From: Altererythrobacter sp. KTW20L
GTDB lineage: Bacteria; Pseudomonadota; Alphaproteobacteria; Sphingomonadales; Sphingomonadaceae
Length of the DNA: 64,000 nt
Assembly (NCBI RefSeq): GCF_023501975.1
Contig: NZ_JAMFLH010000002.1
Location: forward strand, 124,001-188,000
Reading direction: 5' to 3'
A program made the translations under genes and the position numbers. Shown in pieces: positions 19,946 to 28,380 of this stretch. Position 1 is the first letter of the stretch, and each line of letters starts with the position of its first letter. Under the pieces are notes generated by a model. It was given only the letters and a program-made list of their open reading frames with translations, was not told the DNA's origin and did no database searches.

Positions 19946-20949
19946 ATAGCGGCGATGGCGCGGGCCAGCGCCAGCGCGTCTTCCTGCCGCGTATCCCACG
20001 AACAGACGAACCGCGCCGTGCCATCGTCCCAGTCGTAGAAGGCGAAACCCTGTCCGCGCAGCGTCGCCCGTTCGGCAGGGGTCAGGCGCACGAAGAGCTC
20101 GTTCGATTGCGGGGCGAACAGCAGGCGCCCGCCCGCCCCGCCGGCAATCTCTGCAGCGGCGGCATTGGCCTGTCCCGCCAGCTCCAGCCACAGGCCATGT
20201 TCGACCAGCGCCAGGATCTGCGCCGCCACGAACCGCCCCTTGGAATGGAGGTGCCCGGCGCGCTTCCTGCGCCACCGGGCAAGGTCGGCCTTGCCCTCGT
20301 CGAAGAATAGCAGCGCTTCGGCGTCCATCGCGCCGTTCTTGGTGCAGCCGAAGCTCAGCGCATCGACCGGCCCCGCCGCCTCTGCCGCGCTGCACCCCAG
20401 CCACGCCGCCGCATTGGCAAACCGCGCACCGTCCATATGCAGGCCAAGGCCGTGCGCCCGCGCCAATGCGCCGATGGCGACGAGTTCGTCCGGCGCATAG
20501 GCGAGGCCATATTCGCTCGCCTGGGTGATGGACACGGCATGGGCCTGGACCTGGTGGATCCCGCGGGTGATTCCCGCCAGCACGGCCTCGATCCCGCCCA
20601 CATCCAGCTTGGCCCCCGAGCCATCGGCCAGCAGCAGCTTGGCGCCGTGAAGGTAGAACCCCGGAGCTCCGCACTCGTCGCTCTCGATATGCGATTCGCG
20701 GTGGCACACCACACCGCCGTGCGGTTCGACCATGGTGGCCAGCGCCAGGCAGTTGGCAGCTGTCCCGGTGCTGGCCCAGATCACCGCGCAAGGCCTGCCG
20801 AACAGATCGCTGAACACCACGTCAAGCCGCTTGCTCAGGGCATCGCCATCATAGGGCAGGTCCGGCCCGTCGGCATCGCGCATCGCCTGCCACACCCGGG
20901 GGTGGACGCGCGCCGCATTGTCGGAGAGGAACTGCCGGGAAGAAGCCAT
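19942..20949 (-). CDS. ltaE: Low-specificity L-threonine aldolase
   Basis: 335 residues. A PLP enzyme splitting threonine to glycine and acetaldehyde. The start FLSDNAARVHPRVW, the substrate block ASTGTAANCLAL, the HMDGARFANAA segment and the PLP lysine in SFGCTKNGAM are visible. ATG at 20949 is chosen; 20961 is an in-frame alternative. The gene is coupled to the DMT exporter by four bases and divergent from the GNAT gene. Confidence 0.88.
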   Translation of the reverse strand: MASSRQFLSDNAARVHPRVWQAMRDADGPDLPYDGDALSKRLDVVFSDLFGRPCAVIWASTGTAANCLALATMVEPHGGVVCHRESHIESDECGAPGFYLHGAKLLLADGSGAKLDVGGIEAVLAGITRGIHQVQAHAVSITQASEYGLAYAPDELVAIGALARAHGLGLHMDGARFANAAAWLGCSAAEAAGPVDALSFGCTKNGAMDAEALLFFDEGKADLARWRRKRAGHLHSKGRFVAAQILALVEHGLWLELAGQANAAAAEIAGGAGGRLLFAPQSNELFVRLTPAERATLRGQGFAFYDWDDGTARFVCSWDTRQEDALALARAIAAI

Positions 20950-20951
20950 GC

Positions 20952-20977
20952 GGAACGCCATGCCGCCAGTGGCCGTT
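20952..20977 (+). promoter_or_regulatory. EcfG-type stress promoter (GGAAC-N17-CGTT) before the GNAT gene
   Basis: GGAAC at 20952-20956 and CGTT at 20974-20977 with 17 bases between match the general stress response sigma promoter of alphaproteobacteria. It is 27 bases upstream of the GNAT ATG with a strong Shine-Dalgarno in between. The block is palindromic, so the same elements can be read on the minus strand, but there the -10 would be too close to the aldolase start. Confidence 0.55.
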
Positions 20978-21004
20978 CCTGACAAGTAAGGAGGCCTTTA
21001 GCCC

Positions 21005-21316
21005 ATGTCCGATCCAGCAAATCCGCCAATCACCCGCGAAACGACCGAACACGGCGGCGTCTATTACGCCAAAGTGGCCGGAGCCTCGCGCCAAGCCGAA
21101 CTCACTTGGCAGGACCGAGGCGGCGTGCGGCTGGTCGATCATACATTCGTCCCGCCCGAAGCCCGCGGGCAGGGTCTGGCGCTCAAGCTGGTCCAGGCGA
21201 TCGTGGCCGATGCGCGCAGCGAAGACTTCAGGATCGCGCCGGTCTGCCCTTATGTCGTGACCGCATTCGGCAGGAACCCGGACTGGGCCGACGTGCGGGC
21301 AGACATCCCGCGCTAG
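21005..21316 (+). CDS. Small GNAT-type N-acetyltransferase (YidJ/Gcn5-related)
   Basis: 103 residues, a minimal acetyltransferase fold. The acetyl-CoA pyrophosphate loop is ARGQGLALKL, with VDHTFVPPE before it and ICPYV-like VCPYVVTAF after it, as in the short YjdJ/human GTLF3B-like group. Target unknown. AAGGAGG lies ten bases before the ATG, and an EcfG-type promoter lies just upstream. Confidence 0.82.
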   Translation: MSDPANPPITRETTEHGGVYYAKVAGASRQAELTWQDRGGVRLVDHTFVPPEARGQGLALKLVQAIVADARSEDFRIAPVCPYVVTAFGRNPDWADVRADIPR

Positions 21317-21353
21317 ACTCGCGCCGGGGCGTGGCTTCGGCGGGGCGAACAAC

Positions 21354-21378
21354 GGAACGCCGTCATGGTCCACCCGTT
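21354..21378 (+). promoter_or_regulatory. EcfG-type stress promoter (GGAAC-N16-CGTT) before the PRC-barrel gene
   Basis: GGAAC at 21354-21358 and CGTT at 21375-21378 with a 16-base spacer, 64 bases upstream of the PRC-barrel ATG. The spacing and both elements fit the alphaproteobacterial general stress consensus, and PRC-barrel genes are common members of that regulon. Confidence 0.65.
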
Positions 21379-21442
21379 GGTTGGTTATGAGGCCGCAACG
21401 CAGCGACGTATGCGGCCAGCAACACCAACAGGAGACGCAACC

Positions 21443-21874
21443 ATGGCCCAGGCCTTTGACCAGCAGAACCGCTACAGCGATGACGAACTCACCCGCCGCC
21501 GCGATTTCGACCGCTCGCGCCCGCTCGACCGCGACGAGAGCACCAATCTCATCAGCTCCGACAAGGTTGATGGCACCACTGTCTATGCCACCGATGGCGA
21601 GAAGATCGGCCACATCAGCTACCTGATGATCGGCAAGCGTTCGGGCCGCGTGGAATATGCGGTGATGAGCTTCGGCGGCTTCTTGGGGATCGGCGAAAGC
21701 TATCACCCGCTGCCGTGGGACGTGCTCGACTACGACACGTCGAAGGGCGGCTATGTCGTAAACATCGACAAGGACCGCCTGAAAGACGCGCCCCGCTATG
21801 AACAGAGCAGCCAGCCGAGTTGGGACCGTCAGTATGGCGAGAATGTCTACAGCTACTACGGCTTCATGTACTGA
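21443..21874 (+). CDS. PRC-barrel domain protein
   Basis: 143 residues, cytosolic, highly charged. After a polar N-terminal tail, a single PRC barrel runs from about SSDKVDGTTVYATDGEKIG to WDVLDYD; such domains occur in photosynthetic reaction-centre H subunits and in stress-linked proteins that often bind RNA or membranes. AGGAGA sits seven bases before ATG 21443, which sets the start; the frame upstream is not part of the family. Preceded by an EcfG-type promoter and followed by a strong terminator. Confidence 0.86.
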   Translation: MAQAFDQQNRYSDDELTRRRDFDRSRPLDRDESTNLISSDKVDGTTVYATDGEKIGHISYLMIGKRSGRVEYAVMSFGGFLGIGESYHPLPWDVLDYDTSKGGYVVNIDKDRLKDAPRYEQSSQPSWDRQYGENVYSYYGFMY

Positions 21875-21894
21875 TTGCCGCATCAAGAGAGGAC

Positions 21895-21924
21895 AAAGGG
21901 CCTCGGCGCAAGCCGGGGCCCTTT
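21895..21924. terminator. Bidirectional intrinsic terminator
   Basis: A 13-base stem (AAAGGGCC.CGGC paired with GCCG.GGCCCTTT, one wobble) with a GCAA loop, flanked by A and T runs on either side. It separates the convergent PRC-barrel and PH-domain genes. Confidence 0.88.
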
Positions 21925-21929
21925 TCGTG

Positions 21930-23465
21930 TCAGCGCGGAAGGGCGGAGAAATCCACGCTGGCGATTGAAGTGAGCACAGCTTCGCGCATGGCTTCCGCTT
22001 CTTCCAGCAGCAGGCCCTCGAATGCCAAGGCGCCGCCCGCCAGCCCGAACCGCAGGTCCGCATAGCCGCGCCAGCGCCCCAGCGGGCCTTGCGCAATCTC
22101 GACCGAATGGAGCTTGATCCGGCTCGCCGCGACCAGCCTGGGTGACAGCCAGCCGCGCCGCGAAAGGATTTGCCGCCTGTCGACCGCGTGGCGCTCGAAG
22201 CGCCAGAGGAAATGTTGCCGCAAGGCAAGCAGCACGGCGAGAACCCAGACCAGCGGCGCGGCCCAGGCAACCTGCTCGATAAACAGCAGCACGATCCCCA
22301 CCATAACCAGCGGCAAGGCAGTAAACAGCGCCCGGTCAAAGCGATAGGCCCGGCTTGGCCGGTGCCAGTCCACGCTGTCATCCGGCAGTGTAAACCCGGC
22401 TACCTCGACAATCGGCGCGATTTCGGACTCCTGTGCAAAGGGCGCGACATCGTGGTTGGCCGATCCGGCATCCTGCGCCAGGCTGACGAAGGACAGCCCC
22501 CGCCAGCCCCACAGCCGCCGCACGAACCCGGTGGACACGATGATCGCCTGCACGCGGGCGGCGGGCATCACCACGTCGGTTTTCGTCAGCAGCCCACGGC
22601 GGCGGCGGAACCCGCGCGAGGTCAGGTCGAGCCGGAACTGCCAGTCGCGCAGCACGGTGCGCGCCACGCCTGTCACCAGCCCCAGCACGACCAGGCTGGC
22701 CAGCGCGATCAACACGCCCACCAACTGCGCCGCCATGCCCAGCCCGGTCAACCAGGCCTCCCACCCGGTGCCGGACAGGCGGCCTTCCCACTGGTCCACG
22801 TCCCACAGATCGAACGGCAGGAGGAATTCCAGCTGCTGCGTTGCGCCCGCCAGAACGGCAAAGACGATCAGCGAGAATTCGAACAGGCCGAACAACAGCA
22901 GCCTGCCCGGACCCATGGCGAACAGCAGGCGGCCTTCGGCCTCCGGCTGGGCCTCCGATTCGCTGGCAGCGGCGGCCACAGGCGCAAGCGTGCGCTGTTC
23001 ACGCACCACGTCGCGCAGGCGCTCGCCTTCATCCATCGACACATAGGCGAGCTTCAATTCGTCCTTGCCGCCCGCGCCGGTCTCGAACCGCACTTCGACC
23101 AGCCCCAACAGGCGCGGCAGCAGGCCCTGTTCAAGGCTGACATCCTGGATCCGTTCATAGGGGACCGAGCGGGCCGAGCGGCTGATGAGACCCTGCTCCA
23201 CCCGGATATCCTCCGGCCCCACCAAATAGCGTAGCCGCCGCCAAGACAGCCACGCGCCCAGCGTGACCAGCACCAGCACGGCAGCGGCGATAACGCCCAC
23301 CACCAGCACCGTATTGTCGAGCGAGCGGGCGCCAAACAGCGCGGCAACCGCGGGCAGGACCGCCTGCCGCATGCCCTGTACCGCGCTGACAAGGATCGCC
23401 AGCGGGTTGACCCGCTGCCAGCCCTGCGCGACCTCCTGCTCCAGTATTGTCTCGGGGACGGTCAC
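21930..23465 (-). CDS. Membrane protein with bacterial PH domains (YdbT-like)
   Basis: 511 residues with several pairs of transmembrane helices alternating with bPH2 domains; blocks such as VEQGLISRSARSVPYERIQD, a second at GFRRRRGLLTKTDVVMPAARVQ and a third at DRRQILSRRGWLSPRLVAASRIKLH mark three copies. This is the YdbT arrangement, always paired with YdbS. Function unknown, proposed to bind membranes. Start overlaps the upstream partner stop by four bases. Confidence 0.85.
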   Translation of the reverse strand: MTVPETILEQEVAQGWQRVNPLAILVSAVQGMRQAVLPAVAALFGARSLDNTVLVVGVIAAAVLVLVTLGAWLSWRRLRYLVGPEDIRVEQGLISRSARSVPYERIQDVSLEQGLLPRLLGLVEVRFETGAGGKDELKLAYVSMDEGERLRDVVREQRTLAPVAAAASESEAQPEAEGRLLFAMGPGRLLLFGLFEFSLIVFAVLAGATQQLEFLLPFDLWDVDQWEGRLSGTGWEAWLTGLGMAAQLVGVLIALASLVVLGLVTGVARTVLRDWQFRLDLTSRGFRRRRGLLTKTDVVMPAARVQAIIVSTGFVRRLWGWRGLSFVSLAQDAGSANHDVAPFAQESEIAPIVEVAGFTLPDDSVDWHRPSRAYRFDRALFTALPLVMVGIVLLFIEQVAWAAPLVWVLAVLLALRQHFLWRFERHAVDRRQILSRRGWLSPRLVAASRIKLHSVEIAQGPLGRWRGYADLRFGLAGGALAFEGLLLEEAEAMREAVLTSIASVDFSALPR

Positions 23466-23938
23466 CCGATCTCGCGCTTTACATGTTGGCGGATCGCCTC
23501 GCGCATTTCGACGGCGCGGGCATGGGCAAGGCCGGGCAGCACGACCGAGGCATTGTGCGTTCCTGCCGTATGCAGCACCAGCCGGGCAATGCCGAACGCG
23601 CGTTCGAGCGGGCCCTGCTCTACATCCAGGTGCTGCACCCGCCCGAACGGCACCACCGTATCACGCCGGAACAACAGCCCGCGCACCACGCGCAACCGGT
23701 CCTCGCCCATGTCATATCCCCGCGCATGGTAACGCCGCAGCGGCACCATCAGCGCCAGGACCAGCGCGACCAGCACGACCGGCACGAGGAAGGCGCCTGC
23801 AAACAACCTGCCCGAAACCTCCCCCACCAGCGCGGCGATCACGAAAGGCAACGCCATCAGCAGCGCTTGCACGCGCATAACCGTGACATAGGCCGGATCG
23901 AGCGGGGTCAGCCCCTCGTCATGTAGTGATCTGCTCAT
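23462..23938 (-). CDS. Membrane protein with one PH domain (YdbS-like)
   Basis: 158 residues. Two N-terminal transmembrane helices (about 24-75) precede one bPH2 domain with the pattern RVVRGLLFRRDTVVPFGRVQHLDVEQGPLER. It is the short partner of the adjacent YdbT-like protein and is coupled to it by an ATGA overlap. ATG 23938 gives the expected length; the longer open frame reaches into a repeat and tRNA-Thr and is not coding. Confidence 0.85.
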   Translation of the reverse strand: MSRSLHDEGLTPLDPAYVTVMRVQALLMALPFVIAALVGEVSGRLFAGAFLVPVVLVALVLALMVPLRRYHARGYDMGEDRLRVVRGLLFRRDTVVPFGRVQHLDVEQGPLERAFGIARLVLHTAGTHNASVVLPGLAHARAVEMREAIRQHVKREIG

Positions 23939-23984
23939 GGGTGCCCTATTGGCACAATACACCAAGCTTGCACAAGTCGGACTC

Positions 23985-24110
23985 GGGCGAACGGACCCGC
24001 AGGGTCCGCAAGGCCGAACGGCCGCCCGCAGCGCAGGGAGGCGAAGTCGACCGGTAGCGAGGAAAGCCAAGGCGGCGGATGCCGCCGCCGGCGCCTGAGG
24101 CGCCTGGCGA
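23985..24110 (-). repeat. Dispersed ATCC-loop repeat unit, copy A (3' of tRNA-Thr)
   Basis: Read on the minus strand it starts 3 bases after the tRNA-Thr CCA end, with a hairpin of six pairs (GGCGGC, loop ATCC, GCCGCC at 24071-24086), followed by the conserved tail TTGGCTTTCCTCGCT..., then GCGGGCGGCCGTTCGGCC, which forms a second small stem. Closest to copies B2 and C2. Confidence 0.8.
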
Positions 24111-24112
24111 AA

Positions 24113-24187
24113 TGGTGCTGCTGGGGAGGATTGAACTCCCGACCTCACCCTTACCAAGGGTGCGCTCTACCACTGAGCTACAGCAGC
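24113..24187 (-). tRNA. tRNA-Thr (anticodon GGT)
   Basis: Complete 75-base cloverleaf on the minus strand with acceptor stem GCTGCTG, anticodon loop TTGGTAA giving GGT, T loop GTTCAATCC and an encoded CCA. Decodes ACC/ACU. A copy of the dispersed repeat starts immediately after its 3' end. Confidence 0.97.
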
Positions 24188-24277
24188 CTTTTTCGACAGG
24201 CGCGCGCTATTGTCTTAGGGGCCTTGAAAGTCAAGCCAAGCTTGAGTGGACCCAAGAAAATCGCCAAGGATGCCGCC

Positions 24278-24436
24278 ATGGCGGGACAAGACAGCAAGAT
24301 GACGCGCGAGGAACGGCTGGCCGCGCAACTGCGCGAGAACTTGAGGCGGCGCAAGGCCCAGGCCAGGGCCCAGTCACGCGCCCAGGCTTCGGCCAAACCC
24401 GCCGCGCCCCTTCACAACGACGAATCGAGCGGCTAA
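24278..24436 (+). CDS. Small basic conserved hypothetical protein
   Basis: 52 residues, strongly basic and helical ([20 protein letters not shown] and an Ala/Gln/Arg tail), with no membrane segment. AAGGA lies seven bases before the ATG, and it sits 31 bases ahead of gpmA in the same direction. I recall similar short proteins in other sphingomonads, but I know no function. RNA binding is possible from the charge only. Confidence 0.65.
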   Translation: MAGQDSKMTREERLAAQLRENLRRRKAQARAQSRAQASAKPAAPLHNDESSG

Positions 24437-24467
24437 CGGCTGCGCTCCCCGTTATAAGGAGCGCGAC

Positions 24468-25154
24468 GTGACCAGCCTTATCCTTGTCCGCCACGGCCAG
24501 AGCCAGTGGAACCTGGAAAACCGCTTCACCGGCTGGTGGGACGTGGACCTGACCGACAAGGGCGTGGCCGAGGCGATCGCTGCAGGCGAACTGCTGGTGG
24601 CCAAGAACCTGCTGCCCACCCTCGCCTTCACCTCGCTGCAGAAACGCGCGATCAAGACGCTGCACCTGGCGCTGGAGGCCTGCGAGCGGCTGTGGATCCC
24701 CGAAATCAAGGACTGGCGGCTGAACGAGCGGCACTATGGCGGGCTGACCGGGCTCGACAAGGCCGAGACCGCGGCCAAGCATGGCGAGGACCAGGTGAAA
24801 GTCTGGCGCCGCAGCTTCGATGTCCCGCCGCCGCCGATGGATGCGGGCGGGCCGTTCGACCTCGCCGCCGATGCGCGTTACGCCGGGATCGCCATTCCCG
24901 ATACCGAAAGCCTGAAACTGACCATCGAGCGCGTGCTGCCCTATTGGGAAGGCACGATCCTGCCGCAACTGGAGAAGGGCGAAACGGTGATCGTGGCGGC
25001 CCACGGCAACAGCCTGCGCGCACTGGTCAAGCACCTGTCGCAAATCTCGGATGAGGACATCACCGGCCTCGAGATTCCCACCGGGCAACCGATCGTCTAT
25101 GACTTCGACGACAAGATGCAGCCGGGTGAGCGGCATTACCTGAAGGATCGGTAG
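24468..25154 (+). CDS. gpmA: 2,3-bisphosphoglycerate-dependent phosphoglycerate mutase
   Basis: 228 residues, the dPGM length. It interconverts 3- and 2-phosphoglycerate in glycolysis. The phosphohistidine is His9 in [18 protein letters not shown]; the second histidine is in [15 protein letters not shown]. The start is a GTG with AAGGA seven bases upstream. It heads a rightward run with purE, purK, folA and ribF. Confidence 0.95.
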   Translation: MTSLILVRHGQSQWNLENRFTGWWDVDLTDKGVAEAIAAGELLVAKNLLPTLAFTSLQKRAIKTLHLALEACERLWIPEIKDWRLNERHYGGLTGLDKAETAAKHGEDQVKVWRRSFDVPPPPMDAGGPFDLAADARYAGIAIPDTESLKLTIERVLPYWEGTILPQLEKGETVIVAAHGNSLRALVKHLSQISDEDITGLEIPTGQPIVYDFDDKMQPGERHYLKDR

Positions 25155-25159
25155 AGGAT

Positions 25160-25645
<486 letters not shown>

Positions 25646-25666
25646 GTGCCCGAGGCCCATGAACCC

Positions 25667-26731
25667 ATGACACTCCCCTCGTTACCGCCGGGCGCAACCA
25701 TCGGCATCCTTGGCGGTGGACAGCTTGGCCGGATGATCGCCATGGCGGCGGCGCAGCTCGGCTATCGCTGCCACATCTATGCGCCGGAAAAGGACAGCGT
25801 GGCAGCCGACGTGGCGGCGAAGTTCACCTGCGCATCGTGGCATGACCGCGAGGCGATGCAGGCTTTCGCGCAAGACTGCGCGGCGGTGACCTATGAATTC
25901 GAGAACGTGCCGGTGGCACCGCTGTCGGTCTTCTCCGGCGGCCAGCTGGCCCCCGGTGTGGCCGCGCTGGAAGTGGCGCAGGACCGTTTCCGCGAGAAGC
26001 GCTTTGTCGAACAACTGGGCGGCAAGCCCGCGCCCTATGCCGCGATCGACCACGATTCCGAAGTGGCCGACGCCGTGCACAAGGTCGGCGCGCCCGGCAT
26101 CATGAAGACCCGGCGCGACGGCTATGACGGCAAGGGCCAGTGGCGCATCGCCAGCGAAGGCGATGCTGCCGGACTGCGCGTGCCCGAAAGCGGCCTGGTC
26201 TATGAAGGGCTGGTCCATTTCGAGGCCGAATTCTCGGTCATCCTGGTGCGCAGCCGCACTGGCGAGGTGCGGTTCTGGGAATCTCCCCATAACACCCATG
26301 TCGGCGGTATCCTGTCGCGCAGCGAACTGCCTGCTCCGGCCATGGTGACGGGCCAGGTGGACGAGGCGCGCGCACTGGCAAGGCAGGTGGCCGATGCGCT
26401 GGACTATGTCGGCGTGATGACCTGCGAATTCTTCGCCACCACCGGCGGCCCGGTGTTCAACGAAATGGCCCCCCGGGTGCATAATTCGGGCCACTGGACC
26501 ATCGAGGGCGCGATAACCAGCCAGTTTGAGAACCACGTGCGCGCCGTGGCAGGCCTGCCGCTGGGCGATACGGCGAGCCTGGCCAAGCGCGTGACGATGG
26601 ACAACCTGATCGGGGCCGAAGCTTTCGACCTGCCGCGCCACCTCTCTGATCCTGCCGCCCACCTCCACCTTTATGGCAAGGCCGAGGCGCGCGATGGGCG
26701 CAAGATGGGCCACATTACGAGGGTTGGATAA
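25667..26731 (+). CDS. purK: N5-carboxyaminoimidazole ribonucleotide synthase
   Basis: 354 residues, an ATP-grasp enzyme making N5-CAIR from AIR, bicarbonate and ATP. The start reads TIGILGGGQLGRMIAMAAAQLGY; KTRRDGYDGKGQW and FNEMAPRVHNSGHWTIEG are the ATP and metal blocks. A GTG at 25646, adjoining the purE stop, is an alternative start; ATG 25667 is chosen because family homology begins just after it. Confidence 0.94.
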   Translation: MTLPSLPPGATIGILGGGQLGRMIAMAAAQLGYRCHIYAPEKDSVAADVAAKFTCASWHDREAMQAFAQDCAAVTYEFENVPVAPLSVFSGGQLAPGVAALEVAQDRFREKRFVEQLGGKPAPYAAIDHDSEVADAVHKVGAPGIMKTRRDGYDGKGQWRIASEGDAAGLRVPESGLVYEGLVHFEAEFSVILVRSRTGEVRFWESPHNTHVGGILSRSELPAPAMVTGQVDEARALARQVADALDYVGVMTCEFFATTGGPVFNEMAPRVHNSGHWTIEGAITSQFENHVRAVAGLPLGDTASLAKRVTMDNLIGAEAFDLPRHLSDPAAHLHLYGKAEARDGRKMGHITRVG

Positions 26732-26734
26732 ACA

Positions 26735-27223
26735 ATGACGCGTGAGGTCAACTTCGTCGTCGCCCGAGCCACCAACGGCTGCATCGCGGCCAATGACGAT
26801 GTGCCGTGGAAAATCCGCGCCGACCTGCAGCGCTTCAAGCGCCTGACGATGGGAATGCCCATGGTCATGGGCCGCAAGACCTTCGACAGCCTGCCCGGCC
26901 TTCTGCCCGGCCGCCGCCACATCGTGCTCACCCGCTCGACCACCTGGCAGGCCGAGGGGGCGGAAGTGGCCAACACCATCGAGCAGGCGCTGGTCCTTGT
27001 GGGAGACGGCGATTACTCGGTGATCGGCGGCGCGGAGATCTTCGCCCTGCTGGAGCCTTACGCCACCCGGTGGGACATTACCGAGGTCCATGAGGATACC
27101 GTCGGCGACGTCTTCATGCCCGCGCCCGATCCCGCGCAATGGGTGGAAACCGGCCGCGACCCCCAGCCCGCCGCCGATGGCTGGCCCGCCTATGATTTCG
27201 TCACCTACGAGCGGGTGCGGTGA
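26735..27223 (+). CDS. folA: Dihydrofolate reductase
   Basis: 162 residues. It reduces dihydrofolate with NADPH. NDDVPWKIRADLQRFK contains the substrate-site Asp (in RADLQ); MVMGRKTFDSLP, HIVLTRS and VIGGAEIFALL are the cofactor blocks. It starts three bases after purK and overlaps ribF by four, so it is in the same operon. Confidence 0.95.
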   Translation: MTREVNFVVARATNGCIAANDDVPWKIRADLQRFKRLTMGMPMVMGRKTFDSLPGLLPGRRHIVLTRSTTWQAEGAEVANTIEQALVLVGDGDYSVIGGAEIFALLEPYATRWDITEVHEDTVGDVFMPAPDPAQWVETGRDPQPAADGWPAYDFVTYERVR

Positions 27224-28167
27224 CGCAAGCTACGCTCGGCGGAGCGATGCTCGACCACCGCCAGCCGGTCCCCGAAGAGCTTCGAGGCGCGATTGTCGCC
27301 TTGGGCAATTTCGATGGCTTCCATCTCGGCCACCAGGCCGTGGTGGCGGAAGCGGTCGACTGGGCGAGGGCCGAAGGTCGCCCGGCGATTGTCGCCACCT
27401 TCGATCCACACCCGGTGCGCCACTTTGCCCCGCATGTTCCGCCCTTCCGCCTGACCACACTTGACCAGCGGCACGAGCTGTTCCGCGAGGCAGGCGCAGC
27501 GGCCATGCTGGTGTTCCATTTCGATGAGGCGCTGGCATCGACGGAGGCGCGCGCCTTTGTAGCGGACCTCCTCGCCGGACACGTGGGCGCGGCAGGCGTG
27601 GTGACGGGGGAGGACTTCACCTTCGGCAAGGCGCGCGGCGGCAATGTACAGGTATTGCGCGATGTCGGCGCGACTTGCGGGATCACCACCCGGCAGGTGG
27701 GGCCGGTCAAGATCGACGAACAGGTGGTCTCCTCCAGCCGCATTCGCGATGCGCTGAAGGCAGGTGACTGCGCCCTGGCCGAGCGCCTGCTTACCCGACC
27801 CTTTGCCATCCGCGGCGAGGTGATCCACGGCGACAAGCGCGGCCGCACCATCGGCTATCCCACGGCCAACATGGACATGGGTACATATCTGCGCCCGCGC
27901 TTCGGCATCTATGCCGTCAGCGGCCGGGTGCTGGCGACCGGACAGCCGCTGAAGGGCGCGGCGAACCTCGGCGTGCGGCCCACCTTCGATCCGCCCAAGG
28001 AACTGCTGGAGCCCTATTTCTTCGACTTTTCAGGTGATCTCTACGGGCAGGAGATCGAAGTCGAACTGCGCCACTTCCTGCGGCCCGAGGCAAAGTTCGA
28101 CGGGCTGGAGCCGCTGATGGCGCAGATGGAACGGGACTGCGCCGAGGCGCGGGCATTGCTGGGCTGA
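27220..28167 (+). CDS. ribF: Bifunctional riboflavin kinase / FAD synthetase
   Basis: 315 residues. The N-terminal nucleotidyltransferase half has GNFDGFHLGHQAVV and SSSRIRDALKAG; the C-terminal flavokinase half has GRTIGYPTANM and the GAANLGVRPTF block. It makes FMN and then FAD. Start overlaps folA by four bases. A family-typical gene; ileS follows after a repeat-bearing gap. Confidence 0.95.
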   Translation: MTQATLGGAMLDHRQPVPEELRGAIVALGNFDGFHLGHQAVVAEAVDWARAEGRPAIVATFDPHPVRHFAPHVPPFRLTTLDQRHELFREAGAAAMLVFHFDEALASTEARAFVADLLAGHVGAAGVVTGEDFTFGKARGGNVQVLRDVGATCGITTRQVGPVKIDEQVVSSSRIRDALKAGDCALAERLLTRPFAIRGEVIHGDKRGRTIGYPTANMDMGTYLRPRFGIYAVSGRVLATGQPLKGAANLGVRPTFDPPKELLEPYFFDFSGDLYGQEIEVELRHFLRPEAKFDGLEPLMAQMERDCAEARALLG

Positions 28168-28178
28168 GTTATAGTGGT

Positions 28179-28311
28179 CTCACACCAAGACCACTAAGGC
28201 ACTAAGGTGCCGCGCTGCGCCGCAGGCCCGGTTCGCCATTCCCGCCATTCGAATTTGAAGGGCTTCGCCCGTGGCCGTCCTCTCTTGGTGTCTTAGTGAC
28301 CTAATGTGAGG
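28179..28311. repeat. Imperfect inverted repeat between ribF and ileS
   Basis: The left end (28179-28207) carries CACCAAGACCACTAAGGCAC and the right end (28282-28311) carries CTTGGTGTCTTAGTGAC, which is its approximate reverse complement; about 75 bases lie between. I recall CACTAAG/CACCAAG-type repeats in other sphingomonads. No gene is visible in this 213-base gap, so it holds the repeat and presumably the ileS promoter. Confidence 0.6.
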
Positions 28312-28380
28312 CCCCCTTCCCCCTTGCCACTACGCGAACAAATTGCGCCCCGCGCGCCATCCGGCTAAGGCCCGCGCGAC

